From the NCBI RefSeq assembly GCF_015221875.1, contig NZ_JACYGY010000001.1:5496501-5560500 (forward strand): DNA of 64,000 bases, read 5' to 3'. Both the position numbers and the translations under genes were made by a program. This DNA comes from Dyadobacter subterraneus. GTDB lineage: Bacteria; Bacteroidota; Bacteroidia; Cytophagales; Spirosomataceae. Shown here piece after piece: positions 1-9,372 of this stretch. The notes beneath the pieces were generated by a model, which saw only the letters and a list, made by a program, of their open reading frames with translations, was not told the origin of the DNA and did no database searches. How positions within the stretch are numbered: position 1 is the first letter of the stretch; each line of letters opens with the position of its first letter.

Positions 1-992
1 TCATCTCTTTCTTCTTTCCAGATACGCTCGGCATCGTCAACAAAAAACTGAAATTGTTTTTTGTTTTTGTTCACTTTATAAAGCTCTTCGTAGCCTCTAA
101 GCAACACAACATTAAACCAATAATTTCCCGGCAACTTTTTGTTCTTGTAAAAATATTTTTCCGCAGAATTTGCGATCAATTCAGCTTCATCCAGATACTT
201 TTTCTCTTTTGTAATCGTATACAAAATAACATTGGATTGGAGCATTGTTCCGGTATTGTAGGTATATTTTGCTGAATCGATTTTCAAACTTGGAATCTTG
301 ATTGCATCGTAAAAAATACCATCGGATGCGCGCAGGTTTTTATTTGTCCAGCCATACAACTTGATCGCCGTTGTCAAATATTCTTTCTTTTTTGTGACCT
401 TGTACAATTGCAAAGCCACCAGAATTCCTGGACCGTTTGAGCAAGTATTTTTCGTATTTTTTTCATCTTCCTTCCAGTACAATCCCCCACCCGATTTTTC
501 ATCATAACCTGTCATCTGAAACCGGTAAATTTCCTCAGCGATATCCAGATATGATTTCTTTTTTGTCCGGTTGTAAGCATCCAGACAAGCAATCGCGATC
601 CATTGGTTATCGTCATAAAAACGCGAATCTTTTTCTTCTTTTGTTACATAAGCCTGATAACCAGGCACTGGCGGATTTGTATTATGGTACTGAGCGATTG
701 CTGCTAAAACCGGTTTCATAAATTCTTTTCCCGGCTCTATTTGCTCAGCTTCATTAGCGGCCTGAACCAAGGCGCATAACGGCCATAAATAAGAATGTAG
801 TTTGTCGTTTTTACCATTTGTCTCTTTATACAACCCGGTTTCAGATTCGTAAAAAACAGAATTTATATTGCTGCTGATGGCATTTACTCGTGATTTATAA
901 TCAATACCAGCAGGTTGCCCATTTGCATCTACAAAAAAACAGAATACCAGAAAAAGTTGAAATGGAATAATCCGGATCATTGACAATGTCAT
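1..992 (-). CDS. Glycoside hydrolase family 76 (alpha-1,6-mannanase-like), partial at left edge
   Basis: Reads leftward off the window; about 330 codons are visible and the C-terminus is missing. The start is ATG at 992 or, in frame, ATG at 980 (MIRIIPFQLF), which gives a tidier signal peptide ending near the DANGQ stretch. GH76 enzymes are (alpha/alpha)6 barrels that cut alpha-1,6-mannan. The DDNQW motif around residues 127-131 carries the aspartate pair expected for GH76 catalysis, and later YWFNVVLLRGYEELYKV fits a family helix. It is divergent from the ECF sigma/FecR/SusCD block, so it may be a degradative partner of that uptake system. Family call is by motif recognition only. Confidence 0.8.
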   Translation of the reverse strand, partial: MTLSMIRIIPFQLFLVFCFFVDANGQPAGIDYKSRVNAISSNINSVFYESETGLYKETNGKNDKLHSYLWPLCALVQAANEAEQIEPGKEFMKPVLAAIAQYHNTNPPVPGYQAYVTKEEKDSRFYDDNQWIAIACLDAYNRTKKKSYLDIAEEIYRFQMTGYDEKSGGGLYWKEDEKNTKNTCSNGPGILVALQLYKVTKKKEYLTTAIKLYGWTNKNLRASDGIFYDAIKIPSLKIDSAKYTYNTGTMLQSNVILYTITKEKKYLDEAELIANSAEKYFYKNKKLPGNYWFNVVLLRGYEELYKVNKNKKQFQFFVDDAERIWKEERD

Positions 993-1187
993 TAAGTTAG
1001 GAACTGAAATAACAAAGTGAAAGTCTATGTTTGTTATACTCTTTTGCGGCAAATTTTATATCCGGACACCAATTTTCATCACAATTGTGTTGAAACTTCA
1101 CCTAAACTTGAAGAATAACGTAATTAAATTTTGATATTCTAATAATATTCAAAATAGTATTTTATATAATACCTCCATTACCTATTT

Positions 1188-1829
1188 TTGATTCTACGAT
1201 GTCTATTTTCAACAGAATCACTATTGACTCAGATCTCCAAACATACCGATGATTCAATACTCTGGGACAGTTTCCGGAACGGGAATGAGGCAGCTTATAC
1301 CGAGCTCGCCACACGATACTACCGCACTTTACTTCACTACGGTTTAAGATTTACACCAAACGTTCAAATTGCCGAAGATGCTTTACAGGATTTATTCATC
1401 CATCTCTGGCTCCACCGTCAAAATCTCAATGACACCCCCTCGATCAAGTTTTATTTGCTAAAATCTTTTCGTCACAGAATCATTAAAACGCTGAAACCGC
1501 TAGCCGGAGAAGAGGAATTGACAGGAGAATTCGTCGATACCTGGCAGGAATTTTCCTCCGAAGAAGTGATCATCCAAAATGAAAATGAGCTTAATCTAAA
1601 AAATCAGGTTAAAGAATTAATGACGCAACTTCCGACAAGGCAACGGGAAGTTATTTATCTAAGATTTTTTCAAGGTTTAAAATCCGAAGAAATCGGAGTT
1701 TTGCTTGCTATTAAGCCGCAATCCGTCAGTAATATTTTGCAACGCGCTTTGTCAACCCTGCGTAATATATGGCCAATAAGCCCTTCTTTTTCTTTTATCT
1801 TTTATTCATTTTTCGAAATAATATTATAA
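1188..1829 (+). CDS. ECF-type RNA polymerase sigma factor (FecI/SusCD-associated)
   Basis: A 213-codon sigma-70 family protein. Region 2 lies around residues 30-100 (AEDALQDLFIHLWLHR) and region 4 around 145-195 (LPTRQREVIYLRFFQGLKSE, then the helix-turn-helix ending SVSNILQRALSTLRN). The frame has no ATG near its start: TTG at 1188 or TTG at 1224 (MTQISKHTDD) are the options. It is followed 86-95 bp later by a FecR-like gene and then an STN-domain SusC, the standard trans-envelope signalling order in Bacteroidota. By inference it activates the SusCD pair when the receptor binds its glycan. Confidence 0.9.
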   Translation: MILRCLFSTESLLTQISKHTDDSILWDSFRNGNEAAYTELATRYYRTLLHYGLRFTPNVQIAEDALQDLFIHLWLHRQNLNDTPSIKFYLLKSFRHRIIKTLKPLAGEEELTGEFVDTWQEFSSEEVIIQNENELNLKNQVKELMTQLPTRQREVIYLRFFQGLKSEEIGVLLAIKPQSVSNILQRALSTLRNIWPISPSFSFIFYSFFEIIL

Positions 1830-1924
1830 TTTTTAAAGAATAGTAAAAATTTAGTTTGGCAAGTGAGTATCCATACAGATTAAACAGATAGTAACAATAT
1901 AGAGGTAGAAATATATTGTTATTT

Positions 1925-3040
1925 ATGAATGCCAAGCTCGACGCGCTTTTTCAGGAATTGATAAAAAATCCGGTTTTTATAGCCTGGGTACTTGAAGAAA
2001 GTCCGGATCTTGATGAATACTGGAAAAACTGGTCGGCGAATGATGCCTTAAAAAAAGAAGCATTGGAACAGGCAAGATTCAGCCTTTTGTCCATACAAAA
2101 TGACACCCTCCCGATTACCGATGAACATATAGCTTACAAAGTTAGTCAGGCTTTGGAAATTGCAAAACGCAGAGAAAATGCCAATAAAACTTTGGAAGGC
2201 GATTTCAATTGGTTCCAATATAGCAGAGCCATCGCCGCGTCAGTTTTACTGCTGATCGCAGCAGGACTTTTTGTTTATCTAAAATATCACAACGAGAACA
2301 TATTTATTGAAAATCAGCAGCAGCTTTCTTTGAATAAATCAGCTGAAACGGTTATTGAAGTCATCAATGAAAATAATTTAGTTCGGTATGTACAGTTGCC
2401 TGATGGCAGTTCGGTAGTACTCAGAAAAAATAGCCGGATTAGTTACAACAAAGAATTTGATAAGGATAAGCGGGTTGTTGTGCTTTCAGGAGAAGCGTTT
2501 TTCGAAGTCACAAAAGATCCTGAACGTCCATTTTTCGTTTATGCCAATGAACTGGTAACCAAAGTATTAGGTACAAGTTTTAGTATCAAAGCGGATAAAG
2601 ATGACCAAAACGTACTGGTAGCTGTCAAAACCGGAAAAGTTTCAGTCTTTTCAAGTACTGATAAGCACTTGAAAGAATATCAGGATGGCAACAAGTTATC
2701 CGCGTTATTGTTGACCTGTAATCAGCAGGCGACTTTTGAAAGAGCGAAATCGCGTTTAATTAGATCGTCAGTAACAGGATCGCTGCTTTTGAAAATTCCG
2801 ATAGAGAATCAAAAATTCACTTATAATGCCACGCCAGTTTCGGAGGTTTTTACATCACTTGAAAAAGCCTACGGAATTGATATTGAGTACAATGAACAAA
2901 CGATGGCGCATTGCAGTATCACGGCAACACTTGGAGACGAACCGCTGGAAAATAAATTGAAATGGATTTGTGCGATACTGGAAGCAAACTATCAGGTGAG
3001 TGAAAACAAAATAAGTATTACCGGAAATTCTTGTCAATAA
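1925..3040 (+). CDS. FecR-family anti-sigma factor
   Basis: Inner-membrane anti-sigma factor expected to hold the upstream ECF sigma factor until signalled by the STN domain of the downstream SusC. A cytoplasmic N-terminal segment of about 95 residues is followed by one membrane helix (ASVLLLIAAGLFVYL), a periplasmic FecR beta domain (VQLPDGSSVVLRKNSRI ... VLSGEAFFEV) and a C-terminal DUF4974-like region (TPVSEVFTSLEKAYGIDIEY). The start is ATG 1925; an in-frame TTG at 1916 lies closer to the purine-rich AGAGGTAG and cannot be excluded. Length (371-374 residues) is normal for the family. Confidence 0.92.
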   Translation: MNAKLDALFQELIKNPVFIAWVLEESPDLDEYWKNWSANDALKKEALEQARFSLLSIQNDTLPITDEHIAYKVSQALEIAKRRENANKTLEGDFNWFQYSRAIAASVLLLIAAGLFVYLKYHNENIFIENQQQLSLNKSAETVIEVINENNLVRYVQLPDGSSVVLRKNSRISYNKEFDKDKRVVVLSGEAFFEVTKDPERPFFVYANELVTKVLGTSFSIKADKDDQNVLVAVKTGKVSVFSSTDKHLKEYQDGNKLSALLLTCNQQATFERAKSRLIRSSVTGSLLLKIPIENQKFTYNATPVSEVFTSLEKAYGIDIEYNEQTMAHCSITATLGDEPLENKLKWICAILEANYQVSENKISITGNSCQ

Positions 3041-3217
3041 TTCTTTAATCCTAAACTCCAGACTATTTGAAGACAAACAAAAAAGGTGAACGATGCGTCA
3101 ACATCATTCACCCTGACTAAAATCCCCACCTATGTTGGCACTAAGATGAAGTCCCCCGAAAAGGGACCAGGGAATTATTTTGCTGATTTTTTAACAACCA
3201 TCAAAACATTCAAAAGT

Positions 3218-6200
3218 ATGAAAAAAACCTTACAATGGCCCCAATGCCTTTTTAAAATTATGAGAATCAGCCTCATACAATTGTTTATTGTTATACAGTT
3301 TTCCACCATGTCGTTTGCGATAGACAGTAATGCACAGGAAGTGCTTAACCGTCGCCTGACGATCAATCTAAAGGAACAGAAAATTGGCGTTGCTCTTGAA
3401 AAACTGGGAAAACTGTCGGGTGTAAATTTCATGTACAGCCCTGAACTGATCCAGTCGGAACGTAAGGTAAATCTGAATGCAAAGGATGAAAAACTGGAAG
3501 CGATTCTTGAAAATTTCCTTACGCCTTTAAAGGTAACTTACGAAGTTTCCGGAAAACAGATTTTACTGAAAAGAATTCCCGGAACAAAACCTTCTGTCCC
3601 TCAGATCGAAGGAATGGGAACATCGATCCAAACGATTAAATCAGCATTATTTTCTATCAAGGGAAAGGTTATTGACGCCACAGGAGCGACTGTTCCGGGT
3701 GCGACGATTGTGTTAAAAGGAAGTTCAAGTGTTGGAACCACAACGGATGGCGAGGGAAGTTTTTCTCTTGAATTGCCGGACGGAAGTACCACATTAGTTG
3801 TTTCTTCGATCGGTTTTTTGACACAGGAAATTAACATTGCCAACAAATCGATGATTGAAATCACACTTCAATCGGATGTAAAATCATTGAGCGAAGTTGT
3901 TGTTACGGGTTATTCTTCTCAATCAAAAAGAGATATTACCGGTGCTGTATCAACAGTTGATACAAAAGAATTGACAAAAGTTTCTGCTCCAAACGTTGCT
4001 CAGCAATTGCAGGGACGCGTTGCGGGTGTGACGGTTACTTCAAATAATTCACCAGGTGGTGAGGCGACGGTTCGTATCCGTGGATTTGGTACGGTTAACA
4101 ACAACGATCCATTGTATGTAATCGATGGTGTTCCTACAAAAGGTGGTTTGAACAGCATCAACCCGAATAACATTGAATCGATGCAGGTTTTGAAAGATGC
4201 TTCTTCTGCTTCGATCTACGGTTCACGTGCTGCGAATGGTGTAATTATCATTACAACAAAAAAGGGAAAATCTGGTGCGCCACAGTTTTCTTTCAACAGC
4301 CGTTTCGGTGTACAAACCGGAAAAGTTGATTTGGGATTGATCATTGATCCACAACAATTTGGTGATCTTCTTTGGACCCAGCGCAGAAATGCAGGTGTTC
4401 TTACAAACGGAAATCCTTCGCATCAGCAATATGGTAATGGTGTTAATGCAGTCGTGCCGGATTATATTTTAGCTGGTTCTCAGTATGGTTTGTCCGAAGG
4501 AAATCCTGCTACAAATCCATCGCTCTACAATTACAACCGCACCGGTTTTTACCAGATCGTAAAAGCAAACAAAGAAGGTACGGACTGGGAGAAAGAAATT
4601 CTTCGTGATGCTGCCATTCAGGAATACAACATTGGCGCGACAGGTGGAAGCGAAACCGGCAGATACGCTCTTTCACTTAACTATTTCAAACAGGATGGTA
4701 TTTTGAAAAATACTTCTTTCAACCGCTATTCTCTTCGTTCAAATACTGAGTTTTTGTTCAAAAAGAGAATTCGTTTTGGAGAAAATCTTGAAGTAAGTTA
4801 TACTGAGAATAAAGGTTATTACAGCAATAACGGTACAGCAAGTACAACCAACAACCAGGATGGTAACCCGATCGGAAACGGATTCCGTATTCCTTCGATC
4901 ATTCCGGTTTATGATATCATGGGCAAATTTGCTGCAACACGTGCGGCTGGTTTGGGACCAGCCACGAACCCGGTTGCTCAGTTATATCGTACAAAAGACA
5001 ACCGTGTTAACACTTTCAGAACTTTCGGTAACGCTTACGTAGAAGTTGACGTACTAAAAGATCTTGTTGCGAAATCAAGTATCGGTGTCGATTTCACCCA
5101 TGCTAACAGAACAGCGTATGTACTTCTGGATTTGGAAGAGGCAGAAATTGAATCGAATAACTCGCTGACAAATGCCTACGCATGGGACGTAAACTGGACC
5201 TGGTCAAATACGCTTAACTATACCAAAACTTTCGGAACGATTCACAAATTGAATGTTCTGGCAGGAACAGAGGCGATTAAAGGTACAGGAAAAGACTTTT
5301 CTGCAACCCGTACCACATTTTATTCGGAAGATCCTCAGTACATGTATTTAAGCGCAGGTTCTGCGGGTATTAACAACTCAGGAGCCGGTTATCAATGGTC
5401 ACTTTTCTCCGTTTTTGGAAAAGTTAACTATGCTTTGAAAGACCGTTATTTACTGGAAGCAACGGTTCGTCGCGATGGTTCTTCGCGTTTTGGACAAAAC
5501 AACCGTTATGGTACCTTTCCTGCATTCAGTGCAGGATGGCGTTTATCCGAAGAAGCTTTCATGAAAGGCACTACCTGGCTTGATGATTTGAAGTTGAGAG
5601 GTGGATGGGGACAAACAGGTAACCAGGAAATTGGTAACTACAACGGTTTCAGCACTTACCGTTCTACTTTGAACCAATCTTCTTACGCAATTGACGGATC
5701 TAACAGTTCTGTTCAGGCTGGTTTTGATACACAAGCATTTGGAAATCAGGATGCAAAATGGGAAACAACAACGCAGACGAACGTTGGTTTGGATGCAACT
5801 TTCCTGAAAGGAATGTTTGGTCTTAATCTTGATTTGTACAATCGTACTACTTCGGATATGTTGTATCAGGTTAGTTTGCCTGCTACACAAGGTGTTGCCA
5901 CAATTCCTTTTGTAAACGTTGGAGAAATGAATAACAAAGGGATTGACCTTGCGATTGATTTTAATAATAAAGCATTGGATGGTCAGCTTACTTACTCGAT
6001 CGGCGCTAACATTTCAGCTTACAAAAACAACGTAGTGAAATTGAACAACAGTGCTTCTGCTGTTCTTCTTGGACCAACAATTCGCAGTTATACATGGAGC
6101 CGCTCGGTTGCAGGAATGCCGCTATATTCTTTTTATGGTTTACAGATTGACGGGATTTACCAAAATCAGGCAGAAGTGGACGCCGGACCAACTTATCCAG

Positions 6201-6799
6201 GTTATGCCGCTGTTGGAAAATACAAATACCACGACACAAATGAAGACGGTGTGATTACAGATGCCGACAGAAAATTCCTTGGAAATCCTCATCCGGACTT
6301 CACATACGGTATCAACCTGAACCTTGGTTATAAAGGATTTGACCTTTCTGCATTCTTCCAGGGTGTGAAAGGAAACCAGATTTTGAACATGGTAAAACGC
6401 TGGACAGATTTCAATAATCAAGCAGGTAACAGAAGTCTTCGTATGCTGAATGATTCCTGGACACCGGAAAATCCTGATGCGGTATTGCCGATTCTGGATG
6501 CAAACGACAGCAGAAGTCAGCAGCCTTCAAGCTACTTTATTGAAGACGGTACGTATTTCAGAATGAAAAACCTGACCATCGGTTATACTTTCCCATCAAA
6601 AGCGTTGTCTAAACTTGGCTTGACAAGCGCAAGAATTTACGTGCAGGGACAAAACCTTTTCACCATTACAAAATACAGCGGAATTGATCCGGAAGTTACC
6701 TCGGTTGGATCAACTCCGGGAACTACTGTATTAGGCGTGGATCAGGGAAATTACCCAAGATCTAAAATGTATCAGGTTGGTCTCAACTTTGGATTTTAA
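3218..6799 (+). CDS. SusC/RagA-type TonB-linked outer membrane transporter with STN domain
   Basis: TonB-dependent importer of oligosaccharides across the outer membrane, working with the SusD lipoprotein encoded next to it. The open frame extends up to a GTG at 3086, but ATG 3218 (MKKTLQWPQC) gives a 1193-residue protein with a proper signal peptide. Order of domains: signal peptide, STN secretin/TonB short N-terminal domain (RRLTINLKEQKIGVALEKL), carboxypeptidase-D-like beta sandwich (IKGKVIDATGATVPGA), plug (SEVVVTGYSSQSKRDITGA; NGVIIITTKKGK) and a long barrel ending in aromatic YQVGLNFGF. The STN domain marks it as a signalling transporter tied to the ECF/FecR pair upstream. Confidence 0.96.
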   Translation: MKKTLQWPQCLFKIMRISLIQLFIVIQFSTMSFAIDSNAQEVLNRRLTINLKEQKIGVALEKLGKLSGVNFMYSPELIQSERKVNLNAKDEKLEAILENFLTPLKVTYEVSGKQILLKRIPGTKPSVPQIEGMGTSIQTIKSALFSIKGKVIDATGATVPGATIVLKGSSSVGTTTDGEGSFSLELPDGSTTLVVSSIGFLTQEINIANKSMIEITLQSDVKSLSEVVVTGYSSQSKRDITGAVSTVDTKELTKVSAPNVAQQLQGRVAGVTVTSNNSPGGEATVRIRGFGTVNNNDPLYVIDGVPTKGGLNSINPNNIESMQVLKDASSASIYGSRAANGVIIITTKKGKSGAPQFSFNSRFGVQTGKVDLGLIIDPQQFGDLLWTQRRNAGVLTNGNPSHQQYGNGVNAVVPDYILAGSQYGLSEGNPATNPSLYNYNRTGFYQIVKANKEGTDWEKEILRDAAIQEYNIGATGGSETGRYALSLNYFKQDGILKNTSFNRYSLRSNTEFLFKKRIRFGENLEVSYTENKGYYSNNGTASTTNNQDGNPIGNGFRIPSIIPVYDIMGKFAATRAAGLGPATNPVAQLYRTKDNRVNTFRTFGNAYVEVDVLKDLVAKSSIGVDFTHANRTAYVLLDLEEAEIESNNSLTNAYAWDVNWTWSNTLNYTKTFGTIHKLNVLAGTEAIKGTGKDFSATRTTFYSEDPQYMYLSAGSAGINNSGAGYQWSLFSVFGKVNYALKDRYLLEATVRRDGSSRFGQNNRYGTFPAFSAGWRLSEEAFMKGTTWLDDLKLRGGWGQTGNQEIGNYNGFSTYRSTLNQSSYAIDGSNSSVQAGFDTQAFGNQDAKWETTTQTNVGLDATFLKGMFGLNLDLYNRTTSDMLYQVSLPATQGVATIPFVNVGEMNNKGIDLAIDFNNKALDGQLTYSIGANISAYKNNVVKLNNSASAVLLGPTIRSYTWSRSVAGMPLYSFYGLQIDGIYQNQAEVDAGPTYPGYAAVGKYKYHDTNEDGVITDADRKFLGNPHPDFTYGINLNLGYKGFDLSAFFQGVKGNQILNMVKRWTDFNNQAGNRSLRMLNDSWTPENPDAVLPILDANDSRSQQPSSYFIEDGTYFRMKNLTIGYTFPSKALSKLGLTSARIYVQGQNLFTITKYSGIDPEVTSVGSTPGTTVLGVDQGNYPRSKMYQVGLNFGF

Positions 6800-6837
6800 T
6801 CAAAACAAACCGACACGGATTTTTTAAATCAAAAAAT

Positions 6838-8505
6838 ATGAAAAAGAAAATTTTAGTATTGACAGCATTGGTTTGCATGGGAATAATGGATTCCTGTAAA
6901 GATAAATTCCTGGAAACTACACCACTTGGCGTAGGAAACGAAACCATGCTTGCAAATAAAACCGGTGTAAATGCAGTTTTGATCGGTGCTTACAGTTTAT
7001 TGGACGGTGTAGGTTCCGGCGGAACATATTTTTCTGCTGTAAGTAACTGGATCTACGGAACTGTGGCATCTGATGATGGCTATAAAGGAAGTGATGTTGG
7101 TGACCTTGCTCAAATTACAACCATTGAAAAATATATCCAACAGGCTGACATTGGTGGTTTTAACGAAAAATGGGTGGCACTTTACGACGGTGTTTCGCGC
7201 TCAAATGATGTGTTGCGTCTGATCGGAAAAGCAACGGATATGACAGAGGCTGAAAAAACGCAGGCTACCGCAGAAGCAAGATTTCTTCGTGGCTGGTACC
7301 ATTTTGAAGCTAAAAAAATGTGGAACATGGTTCCTTACGTTGATGAAACGGTAACGGATTACATCAACCTACCGAACGATAAAGATATCTGGCCAAACAT
7401 CGAAGCAGATTTTCAGTTTGCTGTGGATAATATTTCTGCTACAAAAGCACAGGTTGGAAGAGCCAGCAAATGGTCTGCAAAAGCGATGCTTGCGAAAGTT
7501 CATATGTACCAAAGCGATTATACAGCAGCAAAACCTTTGCTTGTCGATATTATCTCAAACGGTCCTTTTTCATTGGTTGCCAATTATCATGACAATTTCA
7601 GAATTGCTACGGAAAACAACAGCGAATCCGTTTTTGAAGTACAAATGTCAGTAGCTGACGGTGGTAGTGGAGAAAATGGTAGCTGGGGTGATAACCTTAA
7701 TTTTCCTTATGGCTCAGGTCCTGGCGGATGCTGCGGGTTTTATCAGCCTTCACAAAACCTTGTAAATGCATTTAAAACGGATGCAGCAGGTTTGCCACTT
7801 TTGGATACTTTCAACGATGTAGATGTAAAAAATGACGAAGGTTTAGCTTCAAGTGATCCTTTCACTCCGGAGACAGGAACTTTGGATCCAAGATTAGACT
7901 GGACAGTTGGTCGCCGTGGCTTGCCTTTCCTTAACTGGGGAATTCACCCGGGCAAAAACTGGATCCGTGATCAAAGTTTTGCAGGGCCTTATACGTTCAA
8001 GAAGTTTTTCGCTAACAGCGGTGATAACGCCGGTGCAGAATCTCCTCGCGCCAACGCAAACAATTATCGTGCGATCCGTTATGCTGATCTTCTTTTGATG
8101 CGTGCTGAAATTGCAGTAGAAGAAAACGATCTTCCAACAGCTTTGACCATCGTAAATCAGATCAGAACCCGCGCAGCTACGGAAGTTGTGAAAAAAGATG
8201 ACGGAACGCCTGCTGCAAATTATCTGGTAAAACCATATACCGCTTTCGCAAGCCAGGATTATGCAAGAAAAGCAGTTCGTTTCGAACGTCGTCTTGAACT
8301 GGCAATGGAAGGTCACCGTCACTTTGACCTGGTTCGCTGGGGAAATGCGGATGTGGTTTTGAATGCTTATCTGGCGAAAGAAAAAATCAAAAGAACATAT
8401 TTGAACGGAGCAGTTTTCAAAAAAGGAAGCAGTGAATATTTCCCGATTCCTCAGGCGCAAATTGATATCATGGGATCTAATGTCCTGAAACAAAATCCAA
8501 ATTAA
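6838..8505 (+). CDS. SusD/RagB-family nutrient-binding outer membrane lipoprotein
   Basis: Surface lipoprotein that caps its SusC partner and binds the glycan. A signal peptide ends in a lipobox with Cys20 (MDSC). The N-terminal TPR-like helices (AEARFLRGWYHFEAKKMW) and the C-terminal SusD motif (ERRLELAMEGHRHFDLVRWG) are both clear; the protein ends with the usual FPIPQAQID...NPN tail. It starts 38 bp after the SusC stop and is surely cotranscribed. Length of 555 residues is typical. Confidence 0.96.
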   Translation: MKKKILVLTALVCMGIMDSCKDKFLETTPLGVGNETMLANKTGVNAVLIGAYSLLDGVGSGGTYFSAVSNWIYGTVASDDGYKGSDVGDLAQITTIEKYIQQADIGGFNEKWVALYDGVSRSNDVLRLIGKATDMTEAEKTQATAEARFLRGWYHFEAKKMWNMVPYVDETVTDYINLPNDKDIWPNIEADFQFAVDNISATKAQVGRASKWSAKAMLAKVHMYQSDYTAAKPLLVDIISNGPFSLVANYHDNFRIATENNSESVFEVQMSVADGGSGENGSWGDNLNFPYGSGPGGCCGFYQPSQNLVNAFKTDAAGLPLLDTFNDVDVKNDEGLASSDPFTPETGTLDPRLDWTVGRRGLPFLNWGIHPGKNWIRDQSFAGPYTFKKFFANSGDNAGAESPRANANNYRAIRYADLLLMRAEIAVEENDLPTALTIVNQIRTRAATEVVKKDDGTPAANYLVKPYTAFASQDYARKAVRFERRLELAMEGHRHFDLVRWGNADVVLNAYLAKEKIKRTYLNGAVFKKGSSEYFPIPQAQIDIMGSNVLKQNPN

Positions 8506-8513
8506 GCCAATTT

Positions 8514-8536
8514 GCCGGGTACGCCAAGTACCCGGC
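8514..8536. repeat. Inverted repeat after SusD
   Basis: A perfect 9-bp stem (GCCGGGTAC / GTACCCGGC) with a 5-nt loop, 8 bp after the SusD stop. It has no T-run, so it is more likely an mRNA-stabilising 3' hairpin or weak terminator than a full intrinsic terminator. Confidence 0.55.
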
Positions 8537-8646
8537 GAATTAATATAAACTATTCCTACCCTTAATTTATTTAAATCATAATGCGGAAATACTGATTGCC
8601 CGCAAAAAATTAAAGAGTATATCAATAATTTTCTTCCGTAGTTATG

Positions 8647-8678
8647 AAAGTGCGTTTCCTGTGGGAGCGCACTTTTTT
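8647..8678 (+). terminator. Intrinsic terminator of the first SusCD operon
   Basis: An 8-bp stem AAAGTGCG / CGCACTTT with a 13-nt loop, continuing into a run of six T. Position after the SusCD operon and before the PIN-like gene fits transcription termination. Confidence 0.75.
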
Positions 8679-8765
8679 AATTTTAGGCAAGAGAAAATTA
8701 ATTATTGACCATAGTGACACTTTTGCAAAAATCCGTATCAAGGTTAGGATTTTTTAGCAAATTTG

Positions 8766-9236
8766 ATGAAACATAGATTTTACTTCGATACATCTGTTTT
8801 TGGTGGGGTGTTTGATACTGAGTTTGAAAAGGAGTCATTAATTCTTTTCGAAAAAGTCAATTTGGGACAGATTCAATGTATCTATTCTGATTTGACGGAA
8901 AAAGAAATATCTAAGGCTCCGAAAAGAGTTAAGACGTTTTTTCTTGATTTAAAAGGAGATCAGAGACAATTGGTGAATGTCACACCAGAATCTTTTCAAC
9001 TGGCACAGACCTATATAACAAAAAATGTTGTTGGACAGACAAGTTTAGATGATTGCATCCATATAGCCGTAGCAACTTTAAATAAGGTTGATGTTTTGGT
9101 GAGCTGGAACTTTAAGCACATAGTTAATGTCCATAGAATTTATGGATATAATTCTGTAAATTTACAATTAGGTTACCAAGCGCTTAGTATTTGTTCACCA
9201 AAAGATATAATAGGCAATGAAATCTACAAATGGTAA
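8766..9236 (+). CDS. PIN-domain-like protein, putative toxin of a small two-gene module
   Basis: A 156-residue protein with a PIN-like layout: an N-terminal Asp in FYFDTSVFGG, an acidic KEISKAP segment, a SLDDCIHIAVATL helix, and LVSWNFKHIVN where classical PIN nucleases have an Asp after the fourth strand. PIN domains of this type act as RNases, often as VapC-like toxins; the missing last Asp makes activity uncertain. Start is ATG 8766, directly behind an in-frame TTG. Its last 20 bases overlap a 51-codon reading frame that would be the partner. It lies isolated between two carbohydrate loci, as toxin-antitoxin modules often do. Confidence 0.7.
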   Translation: MKHRFYFDTSVFGGVFDTEFEKESLILFEKVNLGQIQCIYSDLTEKEISKAPKRVKTFFLDLKGDQRQLVNVTPESFQLAQTYITKNVVGQTSLDDCIHIAVATLNKVDVLVSWNFKHIVNVHRIYGYNSVNLQLGYQALSICSPKDIIGNEIYKW

Positions 9237-9372
9237 AACAAAAGAATTTGACACAGTCAAAACATTCAGAAAAATCAAGGACAAAATTTCAAATGATATA
9301 AAAAATATGTCTTATGAGGAATTTCGGGCATATTTGGATCAAACAAAATCAGCAGTTTTGACCAAAAATTAA
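9217..9372 (+). CDS. Small protein overlapping the PIN-like gene, candidate antitoxin
   Basis: A 51-residue frame (MKSTNGKTKEFDTVK... ending AVLTKN), starting at ATG 9217 inside the end of the PIN-like gene (20-bp overlap, +1 frame) and stopping at 9372. It is Lys-rich with an amphipathic middle (TFRKIKDKISNDIKNMSYEE). Translational coupling and size fit an antitoxin encoded after its toxin, the reverse of the usual order. The stop overlaps by 3 bases the stop of the LacI gene on the other strand. I know no named family for it. Confidence 0.55.
   Translation: MKSTNGKTKEFDTVKTFRKIKDKISNDIKNMSYEEFRAYLDQTKSAVLTKN

Noticed and set aside
7894..8625. Long minus-strand open frame (243 codons) opposite SusD
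   Set aside because: Lies fully over a well supported SusD gene and reads as Cys/Phe/Ile-rich antisense translation with no domain.
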